DNA of 54,930 nt, from positions 1-54,930 of the forward strand of contig JAJETZ010000004.1 in NCBI GenBank assembly GCA_029784595.1, given 5' to 3'. Each line of letters starts with the position of its first letter. Position 1 is the first letter of the stretch. This DNA is from Wolbachia endosymbiont of Meromenopon meropis (GTDB lineage: Bacteria > Pseudomonadota > Alphaproteobacteria > Rickettsiales > Anaplasmataceae). Positions 40,184 through 50,208 of the stretch are shown piece by piece. Both the position numbers and the translations under genes were made by a program. The notes under the pieces are model-generated. The model saw nothing but the letters and a program-made list of their open reading frames with translations. It had not been told where the DNA came from and did no database searches.

Positions 40184-40279
40184 CTAGATAATTATAATTC
40201 TCATCAGTAAATCTTTTGCACTTGTTACTTTAATTACTTCTGCTTTACGTGAGGAAAATATCTGATTTGTCTTTAAGCG
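40184..40279 (-). pseudogene. Gene remnant, 31 codons open
   Basis: A minus-strand frame is open between a TAG at 40280-40282 and its own TAG. The peptide, containing TNQIFSSRKAEVIKVTSAKD, has balanced composition unlike chance AT-rich frames. Upstream it continues in the same frame (IDFFL before the TAG), pointing to a nonsense-interrupted gene. The identity is unknown. Confidence 0.35.
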
Positions 40280-41131
40280 CTATAAGAAAAAATCTATTAT
40301 GTTCTTATCTTTTTATTAATATGTAGCATTTTGTATAAGAATAAATATCAGGATATTAAATATCTTTTTTTATGAAATTTGGAATGCTAAAAATCAAAAA
40401 GCATCAACATAAGAATGTTATTTTCGTATTTTAAGTTGAAAACTATCTAAAAATTTACGTAAAAACAAAAAATATTAGCTTGTTGATCACATCAAACATT
40501 AAATATATATTAACATAATTCAAGCCTTATATAATACTTATTTACACTACAACATTGCCTTACATCTTTAAATGCAAATTTAAATGTATCAAAATAATTT
40601 TTACAATATTTTTAATTTAAAAATTCGCAGAAATTATTGAAATGCACTTAAACTAATTTACAATAAGTGAAAGTAATTACTAAAAATTAGATTTGGACTG
40701 GATAATGAATAGCATTTTCTTAAACTGATAAAAGTTTTTTCACTTGGCATAAAAATTTTTGTGTATAACTACCTTTATACAAAAGGTAAAAATCTCTCAA
40801 TAAAAAGTAAATTTTTACATTCACATTAAAATGTGAGACGGAAAGTATTAATAGAGCAAAAGTAAAAATCAAAGTAAAAATTATCAACTGAAAAATTAGT
40901 ATCAAAAAAAAATCTTGAAAAATTAATAGTTAAAAATACTAGCTAGTCTCTAAATTACATACATGCATGAAAAAAATAAACGATAGATATCAAAAATTAT
41001 ATAAATCTTAAGTGTAGCATAAATTGCTACATTTAAAGACAATGTGTGAATTACTAATTTTAGTAAATTAAAAGTATTATAAATAAAAATAATAATTCAT
41101 ATTTATGACTATCAATATCTTGCATATATAA

Positions 41132-41260
41132 AAAGCTTTAGATAGAAGTAAAAATAAAGAACTGGATGAGAAAAATGAGAAAATCAGACATATGAAAAAA
41201 ATAAAAATTTATAAGATGAACATAGATAAAAATAAATTACAAAAAATGATGCTCAGTTAA
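41132..41260 (+). pseudogene. Remnant of a coiled-coil protein gene
   Basis: The plus frame is open for 42 codons after a TAA, with no start codon. The peptide is highly charged (RSKNKELDEKNEKIRHMKK), like the 4.3 kb remnant. A shifted frame continues just beyond (LKTRIDNLFYKNLK). It may be a dead coiled-coil gene. Chance Lys-rich translation of purine-rich DNA is the alternative. Confidence 0.3.
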
Positions 41261-42668
41261 AAACCAGAATAGATAATCTTTTTTACAAGAATTTAAAATA
41301 ATAATCATTAAATTTAATTAATTAAAAAGATATTGAAATTAGAATAAAGGACCCCATTTTAAACCTTACTCAATCAAATGAGTATGCTCAAAAGCAATAT
41401 TCGATTACAAAAAATAAGTAAATGAAAACTTCATGTGAGAATAAAAACGATTCTTACAAAAAATATCTCTGAATAAAGAAAAATTCAGAATGTTGAATTT
41501 ACCAAATGTAAAATAAAGAATTTATACTGTTCTATAACAGAATAGAATTACTTTAAATCAATTAAAAATCAAGTCTTGGCAAAAAATAATTTTCTAATTT
41601 GAAGAAAGGATTGAAATATTTTCAATGTAAAAGAATTTTTATCGATTAAAAAAATATAAGATTAAAAGTGAAATAAAAATTTCAATATAAAAATTAAAGA
41701 TAAAAATTGTTTAGCATAAAAATTCATGAAATTTATAATTAAAATAATGAAAAATCTTAAAGGAGTAAAAAAATTAAGAATTAAAAACAGATTAATTGAC
41801 AAATAAAAAACAAAAAACGCTTAACTTAATTAAAGTTGTGCTAATTTCTTATAAGAAAAGGAATAAATTCCCATTAATAAAATTAATAAATTTAATAAAC
41901 TTCTAGTAAAAATGAACTATTGAGCGTAATGAGAAGAAATTAATATTACTAAAAAGAACTAATAGAAATATAAACAAACCGCTTCTTTCAAAAAAGAAGT
42001 TGTTATAAAAACAATAAAACAAAAAGTTTTGTAAATTCTTATTAGAAATTCAGAATCTTGAATACTAAAATTCCCTATTCTCGACAAAAAAGAAGATCTA
42101 TTGCAAATAGCCTAAATTAAAAATGAGAAATAACACTAAGCATTTTTCATGAAAAGCTTTGTTATCTAACTTTGAGAGATAATTTGACAACAGAAAGTAT
42201 AACAAACAATACACACAAACGTAATTAAAAAAAACAAGAATAAAAAGTTCACAGCGCGACACAATATAAAAAATCTCTCTTGAATTATTTTTGTACTGAT
42301 ATATTGAAACGAAAATTGTTATCATAATTCACAATATTTAAACTATAAAAATAGAAAGAAAATGATGAAAATGTCTAGCACAATTTCATTGTACGCACGG
42401 TATAAGTTTGTAAGTAATACAATATACTCTTCAAGTCAATTTATGTAAGAAAAAACTAATAAACAACGTGTATTATTTTGATAATCATAAAAAAAGACAG
42501 TTAAAAAGATTTTTTAATTAAAATAAATGTCTTATGCTCTCAAGGTATAGGACATTATTTAAATATACTGAATATACGCTAATAAGCAAAATTATCAAAA
42601 AAAGATATTAATAAAATTAGATAAAATAGTACATAAAGTGCAACTTTAGCACAAAAGCTTTTAACTGT

Positions 42669-45332
42669 TCAAGTCTTGATTATATCTTCTACTTTGCTAC
42701 GAATAGCAGTGATAATATGATTTGTTTCATTTTGATCGCACCTTATTTGTACAAGTTCATCGTTTCCATAACAATCTCTTCTCTTTGCAATAGGTATTAG
42801 CTTTTTTGCACTAATTTTATTAATTAGATCTTTGCTTACTTTAATAATGAGTGCCGTTTTGTTTTTTTTTGTTGCCGTAAAAACTATTATAGTTTTTGAG
42901 TTTCGTTGTTGCAAAATAAATTCCCTGATTATATTTACTGGAATTTCAACAGAGGCATAATTTATAAAAACTACTCCATTTATTTCGGTACTTCTTACAT
43001 TTTCCAAATTTATAATCTTTTTATAAAGATCTTTTATTTCAGATTTCAATCTTTTACGCTCTTGACTTAAAATACTGAGTCGACCTGTTATTTCACCTAC
43101 CGGAGATTTTATGAATTCTGCAACTTTTTTTAAGTCAATTTCATTGCCTCGTACATAATTAATCGCTTCTTGACCAGTAAAAGCTTCAATTCTTCTAATT
43201 CCAGATGCAATAGAACACTCTCTCACTATCTTGAACAAGCCAATTTCTCCAGTATATTTCACATGTGTACCGCCACATAGCTCTTTTGAGTTTCCAATGT
43301 TTACTACTCTTACCTGATTAGCATATTCTTTGTCGAATAATGCTATAGCTCCTTCATCTATTGCTTGATTCATGCTTTGAATTTCTATAAATGTAGAATG
43401 GTTTTCTCTAATTAGAGAGTTTACCATATCTTCTATTACAAATAATTGCTCATTGGCAATTTGAGTGTTATGACTAAAGTCAAATCTTAATCTATCTGCT
43501 GAAATTAAAGAGCCTTTCTGAATTACGTGATCACCCAATATTTTCCTCAACACAAGATTTAAAAGGTGTGTAGCTGAATGATTTCTTTGTAAGTTTTGCC
43601 TTTTTCCCTTATCAATATTAGCGATAACTATATCGCCATTACAAATAGTGCCTAATTTCACTATACATCTGTGCAAATGTATACCATTAATTCTATGAGT
43701 ATTTTCTACTGTAATTATACATTTTTTTGGCATTGTTCCAGTTTCCAGTGTTGGCTCAATCTTAAAATTAAAAAAACACTGAGATGATGATAAGAAAGAC
43801 GTCGAAATAGTAAAAAAACTTCCAGTGTCTCCTATTTGTCCACCTGATTCACCATAAAAAGGTGTTCTATCAAGTAAAATAGTTACTTTCTCTCCTTCTT
43901 TTGCAAAATTAATTAGTTGATTTTCAGAAGAAACAATTGCTATTACCTTTGCATTCTTTACTTCATCAAGCTCATAACCTACAAATTCTGTTTTTCCAAA
44001 TCTATCAACTAAATCAAACCATATCTGTTCAATAGACTCTTCTCCAGATCCGATCCATTTAGCTCTTGCTCTTTCCTTCTGATTTGTCATTGCATCATCA
44101 AAACCCTTCTGATCTAAATTTATTTTCTTCTCTCTTAAAATATCAAGCGTGATATCTAAAGGAAAACCATAAGTATCATATAATTTAAATGCAAATTCTC
44201 CTTGTAGGGTATCACCTGGCTTTAAATCTGCAGTAAACTTTTCTAAAAGAAAGACACCTTTCATCAAGGTATCTCTAAAGTTCTCTTCTTCGGATTTTAA
44301 TGTTATTTCTATTAAACTTTTATCTCTGATCAGTTCAGGATAAACATCTCCCATATAAGCTGGACTTGAATCATCTATTAACACTAGAAAGATGCGATGA
44401 AGTAGAGAGTCATTGTATCCAAGTAAATAGATATAACGTACAGCTCTTCTAATTAATCTCCGAAGTACATAACTCCTACCCTCATTTCCAGGAAATATTC
44501 CTTCTGCAATTAAAAATACAGCTGCGCGAAGATGATCAGTAATGATTTTATGAGCCACTCTATTTTCTGAATCGCCACAAAGCTCTTGCGACTTATTTAT
44601 CAATGCAGAAAATAGATCAATATCATAATTATCATAAACATTTTGCATAATCGATGTTATTCTCTCAAGACCCATTCCAGTATCGATACATTTCTTTGAT
44701 AACTTTTGTAAGTTACCTTCTTCATCCTTATAAAACTCCATAAAAACTAGATTCCAAATTTCAATGATTCTATCATTATTTTGTAAATCTAATTTTGCAG
44801 GATTATAAAAAATCTCGGAACATGGACCGCATGGACCAGTATCACCCATACTCCAAAAATTATCATCTGTTTCAACTCTAACAATTTTATCATTCGAAAA
44901 ATTACTTATCTTACGCCAAATCTCGTATGCTTCATCATCGGTATGATAAACTGTTATAGATAACCTATCTTTATCAAGAAGCAATTCTTCAGTAATAAAC
45001 TTCCACGCAAATTCTATCGCAGTTTCTTTAAAATAATCACCAAAACTAAAATTCCCAAGCATTTCAAAAAATGTATGATGTCGTGTTGTATGGCCGACAC
45101 GTTCAAGATCACTATGCTTACCACCTACTCTTAGACACTTTTGAGTTGAAACAACACGTTTCATTTCACTTTTTTGTAATCCAGTAAAGATGTTTTTAAA
45201 TTGTACCATACCAGAATTTGTAAACATAAGTGTTGGATCATGTTTTGGAATCAATGAAGAAGAGTGAATATGTTTATGATTTTTATTTATAAAAAACTTT
45301 ATAAATTTCTCTCTAATTTCGTTTAACTTCAT
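42669..45332 (-). CDS. alaS: Alanyl-tRNA synthetase
   Basis: This class II synthetase charges tRNA-Ala and edits serine and glycine. The 887-residue protein has the N-terminal catalytic core ([41 protein letters not shown]), then a tRNA-binding region, and an editing domain with His585 and His589 (HSATH) and Cys686/His690 (CGGTH), the four zinc ligands. A C-terminal C-Ala domain of about 150 residues is present. All key residues are intact. The start is ATG. It has long gaps on both sides. Confidence 0.96.
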   Translation of the reverse strand: MKLNEIREKFIKFFINKNHKHIHSSSLIPKHDPTLMFTNSGMVQFKNIFTGLQKSEMKRVVSTQKCLRVGGKHSDLERVGHTTRHHTFFEMLGNFSFGDYFKETAIEFAWKFITEELLLDKDRLSITVYHTDDEAYEIWRKISNFSNDKIVRVETDDNFWSMGDTGPCGPCSEIFYNPAKLDLQNNDRIIEIWNLVFMEFYKDEEGNLQKLSKKCIDTGMGLERITSIMQNVYDNYDIDLFSALINKSQELCGDSENRVAHKIITDHLRAAVFLIAEGIFPGNEGRSYVLRRLIRRAVRYIYLLGYNDSLLHRIFLVLIDDSSPAYMGDVYPELIRDKSLIEITLKSEEENFRDTLMKGVFLLEKFTADLKPGDTLQGEFAFKLYDTYGFPLDITLDILREKKINLDQKGFDDAMTNQKERARAKWIGSGEESIEQIWFDLVDRFGKTEFVGYELDEVKNAKVIAIVSSENQLINFAKEGEKVTILLDRTPFYGESGGQIGDTGSFFTISTSFLSSSQCFFNFKIEPTLETGTMPKKCIITVENTHRINGIHLHRCIVKLGTICNGDIVIANIDKGKRQNLQRNHSATHLLNLVLRKILGDHVIQKGSLISADRLRFDFSHNTQIANEQLFVIEDMVNSLIRENHSTFIEIQSMNQAIDEGAIALFDKEYANQVRVVNIGNSKELCGGTHVKYTGEIGLFKIVRECSIASGIRRIEAFTGQEAINYVRGNEIDLKKVAEFIKSPVGEITGRLSILSQERKRLKSEIKDLYKKIINLENVRSTEINGVVFINYASVEIPVNIIREFILQQRNSKTIIVFTATKKNKTALIIKVSKDLINKISAKKLIPIAKRRDCYGNDELVQIRCDQNETNHIITAIRSKVEDIIKT

Positions 45333-45695
45333 CTTTTTTATTAAGATAACCTATGTATAATAGGTTGTAATGAAAGTAAAATCAATTGTTGCCCTGATCA
45401 ATAATATAATATATTACTTTGTTTAATAAAATTAACACCTGTAAAAATTCTAATAAAAGCTATAACATTAAATATTAAATCTAATAATATTCTTTATATA
45501 ACATCTCATTAATTAATTTTATGAGTTTAAATCAGACTAAAATATCAAGTAGAAGAAAAGAAGAATTCTATTGCAAAATAAAAATTAAACATTCTTTAAA
45601 TCAATTATTTAATCGTAAATGGGGGTATAAAATTTGAAGTCACATCTAAATCTAAAAAACAATCGTCATATTTATTACTCATTTTTAGAAATTAA

Positions 45696-45827
45696 AAAAA
45701 ATCACAAATCACTGTTTTAAATCCTTTACTTTATATCCGACACCGCAATAAAGAGCAGCTCTCCTTGACTGTTGTAAAAACAATTTCTATTAGAGTGAGT
45801 AGTCGATATCAAAATATCGATGAATAA
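45696..45827 (+). pseudogene. Gene remnant, 43 codons open
   Basis: This plus frame is open from a TAA at 45693-45695 to a TAA at 45825-45827, with no ATG start. The peptide (with NPLLYIRHRNKEQL and SLTVVKTISIRVSSRYQN) is low in Lys and Asn and rich in Arg, Val, Ser and Leu. That is unexpected for chance frames in DNA of this composition. It is probably a broken gene. Family not recognised. Confidence 0.4.
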
Positions 45828-46249
45828 AACTGAGAACAATTTTCTTAAGCGTACATAGACAAAACATAAATCAACATTCTTTCATAGCAAACAAATAAAA
45901 TTTTGAAACTTAATAAGCAATTTATTCAAATAAAATTTATTATATTTGCATATAGAATTAAAAAACTCTTTTATTAAGATCCCTTTGATTATTCTTGATT
46001 TTAACAACCACATATTATAATCTTAATATTTTATAGATTATTTTAAGAAAGAGTACCAAATCTACATTCATTAGTATCTCACAAACAAAAACTATACGAC
46101 GCAATTCTAAAAAATTGAGAAAATGTAAACCACACAACCTCCAAAATGAAGCACAAAATCTCTGTAAAAGAAGAATTCTTCTAAAGAAGAAGATCTTATT
46201 TTTTTAATAAATAAAAAAGTTTAAATGCTAATTATGAATTGATAACTAA

Positions 46250-46366
46250 AGACATACAATCTTTTCAAAAAATAATGAACATATTATCTATTTTATAATT
46301 GAAGATGTCTCAAAAAATATAGGACTTTATTTTGAGTTAGATGATACTCAATATTTTATTCATTAA
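46250..46366 (+). pseudogene. C-terminal gene remnant, 38 codons open
   Basis: The plus frame between TAA at 46247-46249 and TAA at 46364-46366 encodes an acidic, globular-looking peptide (HIIYFIIEDVSKNIGLYFEL, ending DDTQYFIH). No start codon is present. A strong hairpin with a T-tail follows about 115 bp downstream, where a terminator for this former gene would sit. I cannot name it. Confidence 0.4.
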
Positions 46367-46481
46367 TAGACTATTACAACTTTCACATGAATAATACCCA
46401 AAAATTTCTGCACAAAAAATATAATCTGAGATTATTAATTATTTTCATGTCATAGAAAAGATGCCGTCTATGTTTGCAGAC

Positions 46482-46514
46482 AAAATCAGTAGTATCAATA
46501 TAACTACTGATTTT
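46482..46514. terminator. Probable bidirectional Rho-independent terminator
   Basis: A perfect 12-bp stem (AAAATCAGTAGT and its complement) closes a nine-base loop. The plus strand ends in TTTTT, and the minus strand also reads into T residues. No intact gene ends nearby on plus, so it may be the relic terminator of the remnant at 46250-46366. The RDD gene on minus ends about 670 bp away. Confidence 0.5.
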
Positions 46515-47182
46515 TACAAATAAATATTTATATCAGATATCAAAGATAAAGAAAAACAATACTTAAAATATTAAGGAAAATTGACGTAAAAAAATCAGTA
46601 AAAACTTATTTTTTTTTAAAAGCAAAATTTTTCTACTGCTTAATTAAATAATTTTTATTGACATAAAAATATATCCTCAATGTAGATTAACAATATCTTT
46701 TCTTACAAGTTAACTTAGAGATATAAATAGCCAAAAAGCTAAATGTAATCACTAGAATAAATTACATTGTTTATATGTTTTTCTCTGAAAAAAAATCAGT
46801 AATAATAAAATTCATATCATCTAAAATATATCAAGCGAGAAATTAAAGACAAAATAAATCCGATTATGTATGAATTCTTCACTACTTAATTAAAACTTCA
46901 GTGTATAGCACTTTACACTAGCATCAATAATTGCAACCTATATTATGTAGAAAATTTATCAAATGCTTTATAATACTTAGCACTACTCATAACGAAGAAG
47001 AGAAGTAAAAAAAATACAACAACACACTTTATTTTTTTTTGTATTGCGCTTTTATATACATTGCCTAATTTTTACATAAAATGTATGGTAGAAATTAAGG
47101 ATAACTTTTTAAGTTCAAAAAGCTTAAAATCTCATTTTTCAAATGAATAGAATAAATCCTTGAAACTTATTAAGTGGTTTTT

Positions 47183-47773
47183 CTACTTTCTAAAATTTTT
47201 GCTTTTGATAACCACTGTACATGAGATCTTATCGTGCCAAGTTTGACAATGTTTATCAAAATTTGACCATATAAAACCTAAGAACAAAGGAATAACTGAC
47301 AATATAAAAGAGAAAAATCTCTTTGTTGCTTGTTTTAAAGTCATTTTTCCAAAAGTTCGTTCATCTACAACCCTGAGACCAAGCAAAAGCTTTCCAGGCG
47401 TAGCTGCAAATCTTACCCACATCCATACAACATAACTAAATAGCATAATAAATTGAATTATTTGATTTAAAATCATAAGTTTAACAAACTTACTCTGTAC
47501 TATTCTCTCCTCTTTAGAAAGAGGTATTTGCATCTGATATTTTGCAATTATTCCGCTGTATATTTTTCCGTTCTTTGAATTTTTAAAAATCTGATTTGCA
47601 CTCAAACTACAAAAATGTAAAAATAAAACAATAATAATTAGATCAAGTAACACTGATATATAACGCCTGAATCCAGTTACATAGCAAACTCCATTTTCAT
47701 CTTTTTTCACATTTTGAATGAGATTTGTAGAAGAGAGAATAGAAAATAAGCGATTAAAAAATCTCTGAAACAT
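47183..47773 (-). CDS. RDD family membrane protein
   Basis: RDD proteins are small multi-helix membrane proteins, some implicated in ion exchange, most uncharacterised. The 196-residue protein has the family pattern around FRRYISVLLDLIIIVLFLH, where an Arg and an Asp sit in the first helix. A later conserved segment, RFAATPGKLLLGLRVVDE, follows the second helix. The C-terminal helix is near PLFLGFIWSNFDKHCQTWHDK, listed by content of its first 20 residues. It starts at ATG with GGAG upstream. tRNA-Leu ends 22 bp upstream on the same strand, so the two may share a transcript. Confidence 0.85.
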   Translation of the reverse strand: MFQRFFNRLFSILSSTNLIQNVKKDENGVCYVTGFRRYISVLLDLIIIVLFLHFCSLSANQIFKNSKNGKIYSGIIAKYQMQIPLSKEERIVQSKFVKLMILNQIIQFIMLFSYVVWMWVRFAATPGKLLLGLRVVDERTFGKMTLKQATKRFFSFILSVIPLFLGFIWSNFDKHCQTWHDKISCTVVIKSKNFRK

Positions 47774-47795
47774 ACATACTCTCCAGATTTATGAG

Positions 47796-47882
47796 TGGTA
47801 CCCCTGACCGGATTTGAACCAGCATGCTTTTACAAGCAACAGATTTTGAGTCTGACGTGTCTACCCATTCCACCACAGGGGC
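47796..47882 (-). tRNA. tRNA-Leu (anticodon CAA)
   Basis: Read on minus, the 87 bases begin GCCCCTGTGGTGGAATGG and end in an encoded CCA. The seven-base acceptor stem pairs GCCCCTG with CAGGGGT (first pair G-T), followed by discriminator A73. The anticodon loop CTCAAAA gives anticodon CAA, decoding UUG. The long variable arm (TTGCTTGTAAAAGCATG) and the T loop GGTTCAAATCC are typical of tRNA-Leu. MiaB and its partner MiaA would be expected to modify A37. Confidence 0.95.
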
Positions 47883-48003
47883 TTAATAACCTCTAATGCT
47901 ATTAGGCAACACAAAATTAGTCAATTTTTTTATCTTCATATCTTTTAAAGATGAACCAAATGTTTTACACTAAATCAATAATTTCTCTTAATAAGAGTTT
48001 AAA

Positions 48004-49458
48004 ATGAATGAATTAGCCAGTCTTATCAATTCAGATGGTGGCGTGGATAAACAAATATGTAAATTACCACATAATTTGGAAGCGGAGCAAATGCTAATCG
48101 GCGCAATGATTCGTGACAACAGAATCTGTGATGCAGTTGAAGATATGATTATCGCAGATAATTTTTATGATCCACTGCATCAAAGTATTTTTACACAAAT
48201 ATCTAAAACTAGAAAGCAAGGCGTGATTGTCAATGAACTGAGTCTAAAAATGTTTTTTGAAAACGATGAAGCATTTAGAGAATGTGGTGGTGTCGAATAC
48301 CTCGCAAAACTCGCAGCAAAGGCAAGTATCGCACTTGATATTTATAGCTTGACTGAAATAATTCGTGACACGTTCTTAAGAAGATGCTTAATCAAGCTCG
48401 GCCAAGAAATAATTGATGACAGTTATAGATATGATGTTGAAACTTCTGCGCAAACACAAATTGAACAAGCAATGACCAAATTATTTAACTTAGCAATAAA
48501 AAAACAAAGTAAAAAAACTTATATAAAGCTTGCAAGCTCAGTTAAAAACGTAGTAAAAAAAATAAGCACACTAAAAAATAACCCGGAAGCACTGGGTATT
48601 ACAACTGGATTTCAAGATTTAAATCAGCTTCTTGGAGGACTACAAAAATCTGACTTATTAATTTTAGCTGCAAGACCTTCTATGGGTAAAACAGCACTAG
48701 CTTTGAATATTGCTCTCAGTACTTGCAAAGCCTTCCAAAAGAAAACAGATAAACAACCTCACGTAGCGTTTTTTTCGCTCGAAATGTCAGCAGAGCAATT
48801 AACTGCAAGATTGATCACTATAAATTCAGGAATTAGCTACTACAAAGCACTAACTGGAAAAATTAGTGATCTTGAATTATATGAATTCATTAATTCTAGT
48901 ACAAAATTATCCGAATTACCTTTTATAATAGATGATACTCCATCACTGTCAATTAGTGCCCTTCGCACTAAAATGCGTCTGCTATATCAATTATATAGCA
49001 TAGAAGTAGTATTTATTGATTATTTACAGTTAATTACTGGAACGACAAAAAGAAGTAATGAAAATAGGGTACAGGAAATCTCAGAAGTAACTCAGGGCTT
49101 GAAAGCAATTGCAAAAGAGCTAAACATTCCAGTTATTGCGTTATCTCAGCTTTCTCGTTCCGTTGAACAGAGGGATGACAAAAAACCTCAGCTTGCTGAT
49201 TTGCGAGATTCAGGAAGTATAGAACAAGATGCAGACATAGTAATATTCCTCTACAGAGAGGAGTATTACGAATTAAGAAAGCAACCGAGTGAAGGAAGCA
49301 ACAGACATCGAAGTTGGCAAGAAAAAATGGAAAAAATTAGAAATATTGCAGAACTTATTGTTGCAAAACAAAGAAACGGACCAATTGGAATTGTGAAATT
49401 GTATTTTGATTCCAATAGAGGTGCATTTAGAGATTACACAGAGAGAGATATTTCGTAA
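48004..49458 (+). CDS. dnaB: Replicative DNA helicase DnaB
   Basis: DnaB is the hexameric helicase that unwinds DNA at the replication fork. The 484-residue protein has the N-terminal helical domain (PHNLEAEQMLIGAM) and the RecA-like C-terminal ATPase with Walker A ARPSMGKTA at residues 223-231. Other motifs are FFSLEMSAEQL, Walker B VVFIDYLQL, and ALSQLSRSVEQR followed by DLRDSGSIEQDADIV. No intein or insertion is seen. It is divergent from tRNA-Leu. Confidence 0.96.
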   Translation: MNELASLINSDGGVDKQICKLPHNLEAEQMLIGAMIRDNRICDAVEDMIIADNFYDPLHQSIFTQISKTRKQGVIVNELSLKMFFENDEAFRECGGVEYLAKLAAKASIALDIYSLTEIIRDTFLRRCLIKLGQEIIDDSYRYDVETSAQTQIEQAMTKLFNLAIKKQSKKTYIKLASSVKNVVKKISTLKNNPEALGITTGFQDLNQLLGGLQKSDLLILAARPSMGKTALALNIALSTCKAFQKKTDKQPHVAFFSLEMSAEQLTARLITINSGISYYKALTGKISDLELYEFINSSTKLSELPFIIDDTPSLSISALRTKMRLLYQLYSIEVVFIDYLQLITGTTKRSNENRVQEISEVTQGLKAIAKELNIPVIALSQLSRSVEQRDDKKPQLADLRDSGSIEQDADIVIFLYREEYYELRKQPSEGSNRHRSWQEKMEKIRNIAELIVAKQRNGPIGIVKLYFDSNRGAFRDYTERDIS

Positions 49459-49614
49459 TTTTCAGAAGCAATATTGCCTATTTCTTCTTAACTGTAATTT
49501 GCTTACCTTAAGGCATAAGCTTGATATATTTCCTTAATCTAGGATACAGTTGCGTAACAAATTAGTTCTAATTAAAACATTAAATATTTACTTAGTAAAG
49601 CTAATTCGGTTCAT

Positions 49615-49630
49615 CCTCCTATAGAGGAGG
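49615..49630 (+). terminator. Short GC-rich hairpin downstream of dnaB
   Basis: CCTCCT and AGGAGG form a perfect six-base stem around ATAG, about 155 bp past the dnaB stop. The downstream sequence is GGGATTAAGC, without an immediate T-run, so termination is only suggested by position and stability. Confidence 0.35.
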
Positions 49631-49864
49631 GGATTAAGCTATTTATAAATCAAGATTTTTTATTTCTTGCATCAGAAATAATGTTTGTTTATATTTTTTA
49701 ATATCGGTTTTTATCTCCTATTTTATAATTTTAAATTTTTATTTCCATCTTCTTTCGTTGATAAAATTTCTGCATTTTACTACGATATATATCGTTGCCA
49801 GTAAAAAATACTTCTCTTTTTGAGAGAGGAAAAGTGCAAATTACTGAAAACAATTTAAAGATAA

Positions 49865-50032
49865 AAGCTTTTTAACAGCAATTCTAGAAAAGAAACTCTC
49901 TCTCTAAATATTCAAGAGAACTTTCTGAAAGCGCTTTTGCAAAGGTTAAAAATAATAGAAATTTTTAAAAAATTAAAAAAGACTGATATTAATATCAGTC
50001 AGATTTTACCATCTCTATCTAGAAATAAATAA
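49865..50032 (+). pseudogene. Gene remnant, 55 codons open
   Basis: This plus frame is open from just after a TAA at 49862-49864 to a TAA at 50030-50032 and lacks any ATG. The peptide contains NIQENFLKALLQRLKIIEIF and ends ILPSLSRNK, with amphipathic helix character. An upstream piece in a different frame fits as the preceding segment. I infer a gene that lost its start through a frameshift. The ancestor is unknown. Confidence 0.45.
49981..50000. repeat. Perfect 20-bp palindrome
   Basis: GACTGATATTAATATCAGTC equals its own reverse complement. It is flanked by AAAAAA on the left and AGATTTT on the right and lies between the convergent ends of dnaB and metG. It could act as a bidirectional terminator or a protein-binding site. 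It also lies inside the remnant frame at 49865-50032, where it encodes TDINIS. Confidence 0.6.
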
Positions 50033-50208
50033 ATAAACTAAAAATAGATAAATAATTAAATCTAAAAGATATTGAATATCGAAATATCGAATATTCTTCA
50101 ATAACGCAATCTCTCCTTCCAAATGTAGAAATGTCTAAGGAGTATTTAAAAATACTATCTCATTTTGTATATAATCTAACTTAGATTTAAAGAGATAGTT
50201 TCAAATTT

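Larger units (their letters stand above)
39612..42668. other. Longest gene-poor region, with scattered coding remnants
   Basis: This 3 kb has no intact recognisable gene. Two remnant segments are listed separately (40184-40279 minus, 41132-41260 plus). The plus strand is purine-rich from about 41100 to 41960, as if a Lys/Glu-rich protein was encoded there. A minus ATG frame of 75 codons at 42098-42325 encodes two hydrophobic stretches (around FILVFFNYVCVYCLLYFLL), and a TTG frame of 61 codons at 40720-40905 is hydrophobic. Neither has a ribosome binding site or known family. Confidence 0.35.
45333..47182. other. Intergenic region with gene remnants and a strong hairpin
   Basis: No intact gene lies between alaS and the RDD gene. 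It holds two stop-free plus-strand remnants (45696-45827, 46250-46366) and a 12-bp-stem terminator-like hairpin (46482-46514). A 14-base palindrome (AGAAGAATTCTTCT) occurs near 46170. Confidence 0.4.
49459..50208. other. Intergenic region between convergent dnaB and metG
   Basis: It contains the probable dnaB terminator (49615-49630) and a 55-codon stop-free plus frame (49865-50032) with a perfect palindrome inside. A shorter plus piece in another frame just before it (GKVQITENNLKIKAF) suggests the same dead gene. The rest is AT-rich. Confidence 0.4.

Noticed and set aside
40720-40905. 61-codon hydrophobic minus frame
   Set aside because: It starts only at TTG, with no ribosome binding site, and is biased in the way chance frames are here.
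42098-42325. 75-codon minus ORF with hydrophobic stretches
   Set aside because: T-rich DNA easily gives Phe/Leu/Ile-rich frames. No ribosome binding site or neighbour supports it, although a small membrane protein cannot be excluded.
39612-42668. Possible CRISPR array or large repeat in the longest spacer
   Set aside because: I saw no regularly spaced direct repeats; only A-rich similarity.
45333-47182. Possible tRNA, tmRNA or RNase P RNA gene in spacers
   Set aside because: No T-loop consensus, CCA end or conserved RNA core motif was found in any long spacer apart from tRNA-Leu.
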